Shown piece after piece: positions 30,854 through 37,645 of a stretch of 37,645 nt of DNA; position 1 is the first letter of the stretch; every line of letters starts with the position of its first letter. The position numbers were made by a program, and so were the translations under genes. The DNA lies in contig PDQG01000004.1 in NCBI GenBank assembly GCA_002747745.1, forward strand, positions 1 to 37,645. Reading direction: 5' to 3'. This stretch comes from a bacterium DOLZORAL124_38_8. Its GTDB lineage: Bacteria > Patescibacteriota > Gracilibacteria > UBA4473. A model generated the notes under the pieces. It was not told the origin of the DNA. It searched no databases and worked only from the letters and a program-made list of their open reading frames with translations.

Positions 30854-33196
30854 ATGAAATTATCTCTCAATTGGTTACAAAAATTTATACCGCTCAAGGA
30901 CTCCGCTGAGTCTATTGGCGAAAAAATCACGATTCACACCGCCGAATTAGAAGAAATCATCAACACGGATGACCTATTTTCGCAAATTGTCCTAGCCGAA
31001 CTCGTGCAAACAACCCCGCATCCAACCGCCGAAAAACTGACCATTGGACAATTTAATATTGGAAACAAAACCGTGCAAATTGTCTTTGGTGATGCACATC
31101 CACTAACGATTGGGGCAGTATATCCCGTTGCCTTAGATGGAGCCATACTACCCAATAATCTGCACATTAAGTCTGGCGACATCCGCGGCGAAAAATCAGA
31201 AGGAATGGTTTGCCATAATGGCGAACTCGGGATGAAAAACACCGAATTAATGACGTTTACGCCCGACCAAATTGGGAAAAAACTGAGCGAAATTTACTCT
31301 GATACTCTTTTTGATATTGATAATAAAAGTCTCACACACCGACCAGATTTAATGGGACACACTGGTTTTGTTCGTGAGTTACAGACCATTTATGAACAAG
31401 ACGAAAACTTTGTTCCAACGTTTGAACTTCCGACTATTCCCACTTCGAACACCGTCAAAGTACAAATTGACACCCCAAACTGCCGACGATTCATGGCCGT
31501 ACAATGTGCCAATGTAGACGTACAAAATTCTGATAGAAATACCCAATTATTATTAGAAAGTTTGGGCACCCGAGCTATTTCGAATATAGTCGATATTACC
31601 AATCTTTCATTGCTTGGACTGGGACAACCAATGCATGCCTTTGATGCTGATAAAATAAAAGGAGACATTACCATTCGAATGGCCAAACCAGGCGAAACCA
31701 TCGTGGCTTTAGACGAAAATGAATACGAATTAACCGCACAAGACCTCGTGATTGTCGATGAAGAGAAAATCTTATCTCTCGCAGGAATCATGGGCGGACT
31801 TTCTTCGGCTGTAACCAAAGATACGAAAAGCATTCTCTTTGAATCGGCCAACTTTAACCCAACCGTTATTCGAAAAACTTCCGCTCGACTCGGACTCCGT
31901 AGTGAAAGTTCAATGCGATTCGAAAAAACGCTTGATCCGGAAAACTGTGCCCAAGGACTGGCTTTTGCCCTCCAAACACTTTCCGAAATTTGCCCACACA
32001 GTTCGGTGGCAAGCCAAATTACTGATGTCTATCCACATCCGTATGAAACAAAAAAAGTATCGCTGTGTTTTAAAACTATTCATCAGTACGCCGGAACGGA
32101 AATTCCGCAGGAAAAGATTCTTAATATTCTTACGCGTTTAGGATTTGCCCCAGAAACCGAAGGCGAAACCTTGCACGTAACGGTTCCAAGTTGGCGAGCC
32201 ACCAAAGACGTAGCCATTCAACCCGACATCATTGAAGAAATAATTCGGATTTTTGGATACCACAACATCGGCAACGAATTACCACAGTTACCAATTCATC
32301 CGCCAAAAACAAACGAACTCCGGAATCTAGAGTGGAAAACCCGAGACTTCTGGAGCCAAAACAATTTTTACGAAACCATGTTATCTTCGTTTGTTGGGGC
32401 TGATGACGAAAAACTTTTAGAACAGGATCAACATATAAAAACAATCAACGGAAATTCTGAAACCACTCGCCTCCGCCTCACGCTCGTTTCTAATTTATTA
32501 CGAGATTTAGAACCAGAACTCCGAACACATCATGAAATATCGTTGTTTGAATTGGGACGAACCTATCAAGCCTTTGAAAACGAACCAAACACTCTCACAG
32601 TCATGTTGGCTTCAACCAGCAAGCAAAACGAAACCCTCTTCTTCGAGCTCCAAACGTTCGGTCAAAAATTTCTCCGCTTCTTAGGACTTTCCGCAGAACA
32701 GGTTTCATTTGAACCACATACAGACCTGCCTGTTTTGGCACATCCTTATCAAGCAGCGCAAATAAATATTGAATCACAAACCGTAGGACAAATATACACC
32801 CTACACCCAAAGAAAAACCATATCAAACAAAGTGCTATTGTGTTTTTTGAAATTAATCTTACCCAATTACTGCCCCTCGTGCTCGCACAAACGACGGTTT
32901 TCAAACCGCTTTCTGAATTTCCAACCGTGCAACGAGATTTATCACTGGTGGTACCAAAGAAAACATTGGTTAGAACGCTGACTCAAACCATGAAAGAGGC
33001 TTCTGAATATCTTCAATCAGTAACTCTGTTTGATGAATTTGAAGACGAAGTAAAAATCGGAAAAAACTTGAAGAATTTAGCCTTTCATTTACAATTTTCA
33101 TCTCAAACACAAACCCTCAGTGGTGATCAAGTAGAAAAAGAAACAAACCATATTTCCAAAGCACTTGAAACACGTCACCAAGGACACATACGATAA
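30854..33196 (+). CDS. pheT: Phenylalanine-tRNA ligase beta subunit
   Basis: The 780-residue subunit is of normal length. It starts with MKLSLNWLQKFI and an EMAP-type tRNA-binding domain (about 40-150, with TPHPTAEKLTIGQFNIG). A B3/B4 editing domain follows (about 205-375, containing ISNIVDITNLSLLGLGQPMHAFD), then B5 (about 395-470), the catalytic-like core, and a C-terminal ferredoxin-like anticodon-binding domain (about 690-780, FPTVQRDLSLVV). It works with PheS to charge tRNA-Phe. pheS is not adjacent, so the usual pheS-pheT pair is broken here. Confidence 0.97.
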   Translation: MKLSLNWLQKFIPLKDSAESIGEKITIHTAELEEIINTDDLFSQIVLAELVQTTPHPTAEKLTIGQFNIGNKTVQIVFGDAHPLTIGAVYPVALDGAILPNNLHIKSGDIRGEKSEGMVCHNGELGMKNTELMTFTPDQIGKKLSEIYSDTLFDIDNKSLTHRPDLMGHTGFVRELQTIYEQDENFVPTFELPTIPTSNTVKVQIDTPNCRRFMAVQCANVDVQNSDRNTQLLLESLGTRAISNIVDITNLSLLGLGQPMHAFDADKIKGDITIRMAKPGETIVALDENEYELTAQDLVIVDEEKILSLAGIMGGLSSAVTKDTKSILFESANFNPTVIRKTSARLGLRSESSMRFEKTLDPENCAQGLAFALQTLSEICPHSSVASQITDVYPHPYETKKVSLCFKTIHQYAGTEIPQEKILNILTRLGFAPETEGETLHVTVPSWRATKDVAIQPDIIEEIIRIFGYHNIGNELPQLPIHPPKTNELRNLEWKTRDFWSQNNFYETMLSSFVGADDEKLLEQDQHIKTINGNSETTRLRLTLVSNLLRDLEPELRTHHEISLFELGRTYQAFENEPNTLTVMLASTSKQNETLFFELQTFGQKFLRFLGLSAEQVSFEPHTDLPVLAHPYQAAQINIESQTVGQIYTLHPKKNHIKQSAIVFFEINLTQLLPLVLAQTTVFKPLSEFPTVQRDLSLVVPKKTLVRTLTQTMKEASEYLQSVTLFDEFEDEVKIGKNLKNLAFHLQFSSQTQTLSGDQVEKETNHISKALETRHQGHIR

Positions 33197-33212
33197 TTTC
33201 TTTCCTAATAGT

Positions 33213-33377
33213 ATGAATAAAAAACAAAAAAAAGGACTCATTACTGGACTCATTGTGGGGGGCGCGATTTTTTCGGTTTCGTCTATTTTAATTAACCGAA
33301 AAAGAAAGAAACGAAGCAACCTATTCGAACTCAAACAAAAACGCCCTTGGTGGAAACGTTTTTTCTCAAATCACTAA
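33213..33377 (+). CDS. Tiny single-helix membrane protein
   Basis: A 54-codon gene from ATG 33213 encodes a basic N-terminus (MNKKQKK), one glycine-containing membrane helix (GLITGLIVGGAIFSVSSILI), and a strongly basic tail ending in PWWKRFFSNH. The helix and basic tail resemble small YtxH-type proteins. The frame can be opened further upstream to 33165, but that would overlap pheT by more than 30 bp, so the later ATG is preferred. Function unknown. Confidence 0.55.
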   Translation: MNKKQKKGLITGLIVGGAIFSVSSILINRKRKKRSNLFELKQKRPWWKRFFSNH

Positions 33378-33402
33378 ATCCTACAAAGGTTTCATAAAAT
33401 AT

Positions 33403-33431
33403 TTGACAGCAGACCTTTCAACATTTATTAT
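33403..33431 (+). promoter_or_regulatory. Strong promoter of the sigma4/HARE gene
   Basis: Perfect TTGACA (33403-33408), 17 bp, TATTAT (33426-33431). It predicts a leader of about 42 nt containing a small GAACT/AGTTC hairpin. Confidence 0.7.
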
Positions 33432-33479
33432 ATCAAAGAAAAACAGGAACTTTGAGTTCAATTCTTTACAGAAAAGACT

Positions 33480-34583
33480 ATGACAACACAAACTCAGACA
33501 AAGAATATCCAGCCAATCCAAGTTGATTTTCCTAATTTGATGGAACGCATTCTTGGGCTACTCTCTCCAAAAGAAAAAGATGTAGTAGAACGAAGATTTG
33601 CGATTAAAAATCATCAAAAAGAAACCCTTGATAAAATTGGAAAGAGTTATTCTATTACTCGAGAACGAGTACGACAAATTGAATCGGTAGCGATTCAAAA
33701 ACTAGGACGAATTGCACAAGAACCTTCTATGCAAAAGGTTCATTCTTTGGCGCTCAGCATTTTGGCACAAAATGGAAATGTTATGTCCGAAGAACGACTT
33801 GTTTCAGAAATGATTAAATTTATGGGAGGTGGAGCAAACTTACAACCAAACTCAATTAATTTTGCTTTACGGATTTCAAAACATCTTCATAAACAAGAAA
33901 AAAATCAATTCCACCGAGCGTTCTGGTTTACCTCAGAACATCGATTGGCAGAATTGAAAAACTGGATGAAGAAATTACAAAAAGCTTTAAATAAACAAAA
34001 AAATGTAACGAGTTTTGATACTTTGTACGAAACTCTAAAAAATCCACTTGGGTATAAAACGACGAAATCACTGATGTACATTGATTGGAATATTTTCTTA
34101 GTCGAAGAAGATAAATGGGGACTAAAATCTTGGCGATTCTTAAACCCTCGTTCAATTAAAGATTGTATCAAAATCATCTTGGATAAAGAAAAACAACCAA
34201 TGCACTTCCGAGATATTTTACAACGAGTGTTGTATGATTTCCCAGATCGAAAACGAGTTACCCCACAAGCCTGTCATAACGAACTTATTCGACACGATGA
34301 ATTTGTTTTGCTCGGACGAGGAAAATACGGACTCAAAGAATGGGGAATGTCTGCGGGGACCGTTTGTGATTTGATTATTTCTATCTTTGAAGAAAACAAT
34401 TTCGAACCACTCAAACGACAAGAAATTATTGAAGGAATCTTGAAAAAACGAGACGTACGACTTGGAACTATCTCTTTGAATCTACAAAAATATCCATTCT
34501 TCAAACGGGTCGGACGAGCCGTATATGAATACGACAAAACGCTGGATAATCGGTCAAGAACCAAATACAGTCACCTTGCTTAA
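33480..34583 (+). CDS. Sigma-70 region 4 fused to HARE-HTH-type domains
   Basis: The 367-residue protein starts with a sigma region 4 (about residues 22-78): LSPKEKDVVERRF, then the helix-turn-helix ETLDKIGKSYSITRERVRQIE that normally reads the -35 box. Regions 1-3 are absent. Next comes a winged-helix-like segment (about 85-160) and a linker. A HARE-HTH-type domain follows (about 225-288: PMHFRDILQRV ... FVLLGRGKYGLKEWG) and a second, similar one (about 292-352). HARE-HTH also occurs in the RNA polymerase delta subunit. It may be a polymerase-associated regulator rather than a full sigma factor. It is monocistronic, with a strong promoter and a terminator. Confidence 0.85.
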   Translation: MTTQTQTKNIQPIQVDFPNLMERILGLLSPKEKDVVERRFAIKNHQKETLDKIGKSYSITRERVRQIESVAIQKLGRIAQEPSMQKVHSLALSILAQNGNVMSEERLVSEMIKFMGGGANLQPNSINFALRISKHLHKQEKNQFHRAFWFTSEHRLAELKNWMKKLQKALNKQKNVTSFDTLYETLKNPLGYKTTKSLMYIDWNIFLVEEDKWGLKSWRFLNPRSIKDCIKIILDKEKQPMHFRDILQRVLYDFPDRKRVTPQACHNELIRHDEFVLLGRGKYGLKEWGMSAGTVCDLIISIFEENNFEPLKRQEIIEGILKKRDVRLGTISLNLQKYPFFKRVGRAVYEYDKTLDNRSRTKYSHLA

Positions 34584-34592
34584 TAAAGAAGA

Positions 34593-34622
34593 AAACAACT
34601 CAGAAAGAGTTGTTTTTTTTTG
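34593..34622 (+). terminator. Terminator after the sigma4/HARE gene
   Basis: ACAACTC/GAGTTGT stem with a short AGAAA loop, followed by nine or more T residues. Confidence 0.9.
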
Positions 34623-34628
34623 TATATA

Positions 34629-34637
34629 TGATATAAT
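34629..34637 (+). promoter_or_regulatory. Extended -10 promoter, leaderless geometry
   Basis: TGATATAAT, the same extended -10 as at 4469-4477, lies 6 nt before the ATG at 34644. It overlaps the end of the preceding terminator region. Confidence 0.55.
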
Positions 34638-34643
34638 AACAAG

Positions 34644-35621
34644 ATGACCTCACAAAATCCTTTTGATTTAGCCCCATCTGAAACGGAAAACATTTCAACC
34701 GATGGAATGTCGAACAAAATAGATGCGTCTACGGCTGAAGAAAATCGGTATATTTTTGATGACCCAGAAGATGACAGCGAAGAAGATTCGTCTATTTGGA
34801 TTATCCAAAAAGCCGTGTGGGGAATCATTAAATCAATCACTATTTTAGTTGTCATTGGACTACTGGTTTGGTTTGTTTGGGGCGACGTAAAAATTCCCAA
34901 TCTTTCAAAAAAGTTCTCGTGGACAAACAAAACAACTTCGACAAAAGTGTCGTTCGAGAAACGAAACAAAAAAATCAAAGAAAAAGAAATTTTACCCGCC
35001 AAAAAGAAGAAACCAAGTATCCATAAGGAAGTAGACACCAGCGAAAAGAATCCTGGCGCGTTACTGGTTCGTTGGAGTTTATGGATGCATCGAACCCAAT
35101 CGGCTTTAACAAAAAACGAAATCGAAAAAACCCTTAAATGGCAAAAAACCATACAGAATTATTTCAAAACAGACATTTTGTCTCGGGTAACCGCCCCAAC
35201 TCTTTCCGAAAGAACCTTAAAAGTAACCCAATTTGAACAACAATTACAAATATTCCAAAACCAAGGAAGTAAATTGGTTGGAATTTTACACGTTCAGAAA
35301 CAAACTCAACAAAAGAAATTCGATATTGCACGAGCCGAACTAGACACAGTTTCGGAAACATTAGAATCAAAACTTACCACCAAAGATTATTTCGGGTTTG
35401 AGTCATTATTAACCAAAAAACAAATACTCGTTTCTCAAGTAGAACAAACCTCAAGTGAAATAAAAATACGTGACTTCTTGATACAAGACATACAGCGATA
35501 CCAAAGTTATTTGCAAGAAATACAAATCAAGTTAGACGCCAATCGAACGGCTATTTTGTCTGATATAAAAGTGACTCCGTTTGTAAACGACCCTTTTAAA
35601 CGGCTCCGAATAACCGATTAA
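34644..35621 (+). CDS. Single-pass membrane protein with coiled coil, unrecognised
   Basis: The 325-residue protein has an acidic cytoplasmic N-terminus (about 1-55, with a run of Asp and Glu). One membrane helix follows (about 58-79), then a very basic linker (about 85-125). The rest is a long, helical, Gln-rich region (about 140-310) that is probably a coiled coil. There is no signal peptidase site or catalytic motif. The shape suggests an envelope anchor or scaffold. It overlaps the convergent galU by 4 bp (TTAA). Confidence 0.7.
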   Translation: MTSQNPFDLAPSETENISTDGMSNKIDASTAEENRYIFDDPEDDSEEDSSIWIIQKAVWGIIKSITILVVIGLLVWFVWGDVKIPNLSKKFSWTNKTTSTKVSFEKRNKKIKEKEILPAKKKKPSIHKEVDTSEKNPGALLVRWSLWMHRTQSALTKNEIEKTLKWQKTIQNYFKTDILSRVTAPTLSERTLKVTQFEQQLQIFQNQGSKLVGILHVQKQTQQKKFDIARAELDTVSETLESKLTTKDYFGFESLLTKKQILVSQVEQTSSEIKIRDFLIQDIQRYQSYLQEIQIKLDANRTAILSDIKVTPFVNDPFKRLRITD

Positions 35622-36442
35622 TTACCTTGAACGAAAAAATGATGAGAGGCTTCTACTAGGCCTTTTATTTGTCCTGTATCAAACCGAACCCCTCGCACGG
35701 GCACGCCGAACACATCTTTTTTGTTTGATAAATATTCTGATAATATATCAGCCAAACGCAGTTCTCCATCGGTCACAGTAGCATTTGCTAACGCTTGCAA
35801 CACATCAGCCGTCAAAATATATTTTCCTATCACGGCTAAATTTGAAGGTGCTTCGGCTGGAATTGGTTTTTCAACTAGTTGTTTTATTTTTCTGTTTTGG
35901 GCGTCTTCCCAATCGACAATTCCATACCGAACGGTATCAGCCAACGGAACCTCTTGGAGGAGTAACACGGGCGAAGCCTGTTTTTCATATTGTTCCATCA
36001 ATTGTTCTACGGCATTTTGCCCCCCAGGGTTGTCCACTAAATCATCTCCAAACAACACCACCACCGATTCTCCTTCTGGCACAAATGGTAAGGCTTGCTG
36101 TAATGCATGTCCATCACCGTACGGATGAGATTGAAACACAAATTGGAACTCAGCCGCGGTTTCCACCGTTTGCAAAACAGACAAAATGTCTGATTTTTGT
36201 CGTTCGGCTAACATTTTATTGAGTTTTTCATTCGGCAAGAAATAGTCACGAATGGATTCTTTTTCCGCACTGATAACAAAAATTATTTTTTTTATTCCCG
36301 CTTGCACCACCTCGTCAACAATATACTGAATAACCGGCTTGTCATACACGGGCAACAATTCTTTTGGCACCGATTTGGTTAAGGGTAAAAGTCTTGTTCC
36401 AAGCCCTGCTACCGGAATAATAGCTGTTGTAATATTCTTCAT
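35618..36442 (-). CDS. galU: UTP-glucose-1-phosphate uridylyltransferase
   Basis: From ATG 36442 the 274-residue enzyme makes UDP-glucose from UTP and glucose 1-phosphate. It has the nucleotidyltransferase signature PVAGLGTRLLPLTKSVPKEL, the DKPVIQYIVDE segment, a VVLFGDDLVDN metal site, and VRYGIVDW. UDP-glucose feeds glycan and envelope synthesis, fitting the glycosyltransferase nearby. An upstream in-frame ATG at 36472 would add ten residues, but the family start is just before the PVAGLGTR motif. No clear promoter was found for it. Confidence 0.95.
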   Translation of the reverse strand: MKNITTAIIPVAGLGTRLLPLTKSVPKELLPVYDKPVIQYIVDEVVQAGIKKIIFVISAEKESIRDYFLPNEKLNKMLAERQKSDILSVLQTVETAAEFQFVFQSHPYGDGHALQQALPFVPEGESVVVLFGDDLVDNPGGQNAVEQLMEQYEKQASPVLLLQEVPLADTVRYGIVDWEDAQNRKIKQLVEKPIPAEAPSNLAVIGKYILTADVLQALANATVTDGELRLADILSEYLSNKKDVFGVPVRGVRFDTGQIKGLVEASHHFFVQGN

Positions 36443-36693
36443 TCGTATAATTTTTACCATCAAGTCTTTCATAACTTACTCGTATTTCATTTTTTTTGAA
36501 GCCAAATTTTTTATATCCTTTTTTTTGTATTTTTTAAAAAACATCGTAGAATGAAAAAAGATACTTTCAAACATTTGTTTTGAAACTTTAGAAAAATTAA
36601 ATTGTGACGGTGATTTTCACCTCTATACAACTTATATATTTGGCCACATCAATTAAAAAACCCAGTTGAAGTGCCCCAGTTTCTACAAACCTA

Positions 36694-36722
36694 TTGAGAG
36701 TATTCCTACTAAATTTTATACT
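36694..36722 (+). promoter_or_regulatory. Promoter of rny
   Basis: TTGAGA (36694-36699), 17 bp, TATACT (36717-36722). It predicts a leader of about 10 nt. Upstream in the same spacer is a perfect GGTGA/TCACC palindrome (36606-36618). Confidence 0.6.
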
Positions 36723-36739
36723 TATTTTTTGATAAAACC

Positions 36740-37645
36740 ATGCTAGAAATATTATTACCAGTTGCAGGGATTATCGTCGGAGCTATTTTGTCTTATTTTT
36801 TGGTAAAACCAAAATCAAAACAATTACAAGAATTAGCTGAAAAAGACGCCGAACGAACTAGAAACGCCGCGGAAAAAGATGCCAAAAGAATGATTGAAGA
36901 GGCACGACGACAAGCCCAAGAAATGAAACAAACCATTCGAACTGAAGCCGAACAAAACCAAAAACGGTTTGACGATTTACAAAAAAAGGCTGATGAACGA
37001 ATGGCTCGACGAGAAGAAACGCTTGATGCGCGACTTGAAAAAACCGAAAATGCTCGAGAAAAATACGAATCAGCCAAACGAGAATTAGAAGAGAAAAAAC
37101 GAGAAATTCAAAACCGACTCAACGAACAAAATGAAGAACTCGAAAAAATCTCAGCGTTGAGCAAAGAAGAAGCGAAAAATTTACTTTTAGAACGAATAGA
37201 AGAAGAAATTTCTCCACAATTGGCAGAAGTAATGGAACGACGAGTTGAATTAATGCGACAACACGCCGATGAAGACGCCGCCAATATTTTGGTGCAAGCA
37301 ATTCAACGATACTCTTCGGCTACCACAGCTGAAACAACGGTAACCATTGTAAAAATTGAATCAGACGCTTTGAAAGGGAAAATTATCGGACGAGAAGGAC
37401 GAAATATTAACGCCTTTGAAGCTTTGACTGGAGTTGACGTAATTATTGATGACACCCCCGGAACCATTACGCTCTCAAGTTTTGATACGTTCCGACGATA
37501 CGTGGCCAAAATCGCCTTGGAAGAACTGTTAAAAGACGGACGAATTCACCCTTCAAGTATTGAAGAATCTATTAAAAAAGCCGAAAGTTCAGCGGAAAAG
37601 TTGTTACTTGATTTAGGGAAAAAAGCCGCACAAGAATTAGGGATT
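36740..37645 (+). CDS. rny: Ribonuclease Y, 5' part (runs off the window)
   Basis: An open frame from ATG 36740 to the window edge encodes 302 residues. An N-terminal membrane helix (about 3-22) anchors the protein. A long charged coiled coil follows (about 28-190, many Lys-Arg-Glu repeats), then a KH RNA-binding domain (about 205-270, GKIIGREGRNINAFEALTGVDV). The catalytic HD domain would lie beyond the edge. RNase Y starts mRNA decay at the membrane in bacteria without RNase E. In this fragment 22 of 25 arginines are CGA. Confidence 0.95.
   Translation, partial: MLEILLPVAGIIVGAILSYFLVKPKSKQLQELAEKDAERTRNAAEKDAKRMIEEARRQAQEMKQTIRTEAEQNQKRFDDLQKKADERMARREETLDARLEKTENAREKYESAKRELEEKKREIQNRLNEQNEELEKISALSKEEAKNLLLERIEEEISPQLAEVMERRVELMRQHADEDAANILVQAIQRYSSATTAETTVTIVKIESDALKGKIIGREGRNINAFEALTGVDVIIDDTPGTITLSSFDTFRRYVAKIALEELLKDGRIHPSSIEESIKKAESSAEKLLLDLGKKAAQELGI

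Noticed and set aside
33165..33212. Upstream start for the tiny membrane protein
   Set aside because: It would overlap the pheT end, and the extra residues read as antisense-like polar sequence before the basic N-terminus.
8021..34583. UGA read as glycine (code 25)
   Set aside because: All conserved genes are full length without internal UGA, and RF2 is present, so the standard code fits.
132..36739. tRNA or rRNA genes in the spacers
   Set aside because: I looked for acceptor-stem/CCA-like and TTCGA-loop patterns and found none in the spacers; no rRNA-like block is present.

Overview
The window looks like a chromosomal segment of a Candidate Phyla Radiation (Patescibacteria) bacterium. This is inferred from AT-rich compact DNA, a sigma-region-4/HARE-HTH regulator, a very cysteine-rich repeat protein of a kind I associate with these genomes, LemA plus DUF2207 surface genes, two pseudopilins, and almost no biosynthetic genes. 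I cannot place it in a lineage. Genes read through with the standard bacterial code. Of the 38 complete genes called here, 32 stop with TAA, 6 with TAG and none with TGA, although release factor 2 is encoded. CGA is the dominant arginine codon. Shine-Dalgarno motifs are mostly missing, and many genes have a -10 box only 6-10 nt before the ATG, which suggests leaderless transcripts.

Layout. 1-1041: a truncated gene at the left edge, then about 900 bp of palindromic repeats. 1042-9832: manganese pyrophosphatase (minus strand); lemA, a DUF2207 membrane protein, a secreted CARDB-like protein and a PfkB kinase (plus); two pseudopilins (minus); and lepA (plus). 9833-10196: a second repeat island. 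10197-14282: a minus-strand cluster infA-rpmJ-rpsM-rpsK-rpsD-rpoA-rplQ-rplM-rpsI with a TTGACA promoter and a terminator. 14430-19828: a 591-residue cysteine-rich protein and rpoB, each with its own promoter and with a terminator between them; rpoC is absent. 20046-22561: an ORFan, an M23 murein hydrolase and a DciA/DUF721-like gene (minus). 22649-26176: prfB, a small membrane protein, rlmH, a lipoprotein, a Gly/Ala-rich small protein and rpiB. 26324-27703: a codon-atypical PD-(D/E)XK nuclease gene with integron-cassette-like ends. 27698-29753: a glycosyltransferase and an N-formylglutamate-amidohydrolase-like protein. 29864-33377: a lipoprotein with Kazal-like and Kunitz-like modules, a four-helix membrane protein, pheT and a tiny membrane protein. 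33480-37645: the sigma4/HARE regulator, a coiled-coil membrane protein, galU (minus) and the 5' part of rny.

The housekeeping genes cover transcription (rpoA, rpoB), translation (ribosomal proteins, infA, lepA, prfB, pheT, rlmH), RNA decay (rny) and sugar/nucleotide-sugar chemistry (rpiB, galU, PfkB). Surface genes (LemA/DUF2207/CARDB, pseudopilins, lipoproteins, M23 hydrolase) fit an epibiont-like life. I saw no tRNA, rRNA, CRISPR array or insertion sequence. The most unusual items are the cysteine-rich protein beside rpoB, the protease-inhibitor-like lipoprotein, the nuclease cassette, the absence of UGA stops, and the leaderless promoter geometry.
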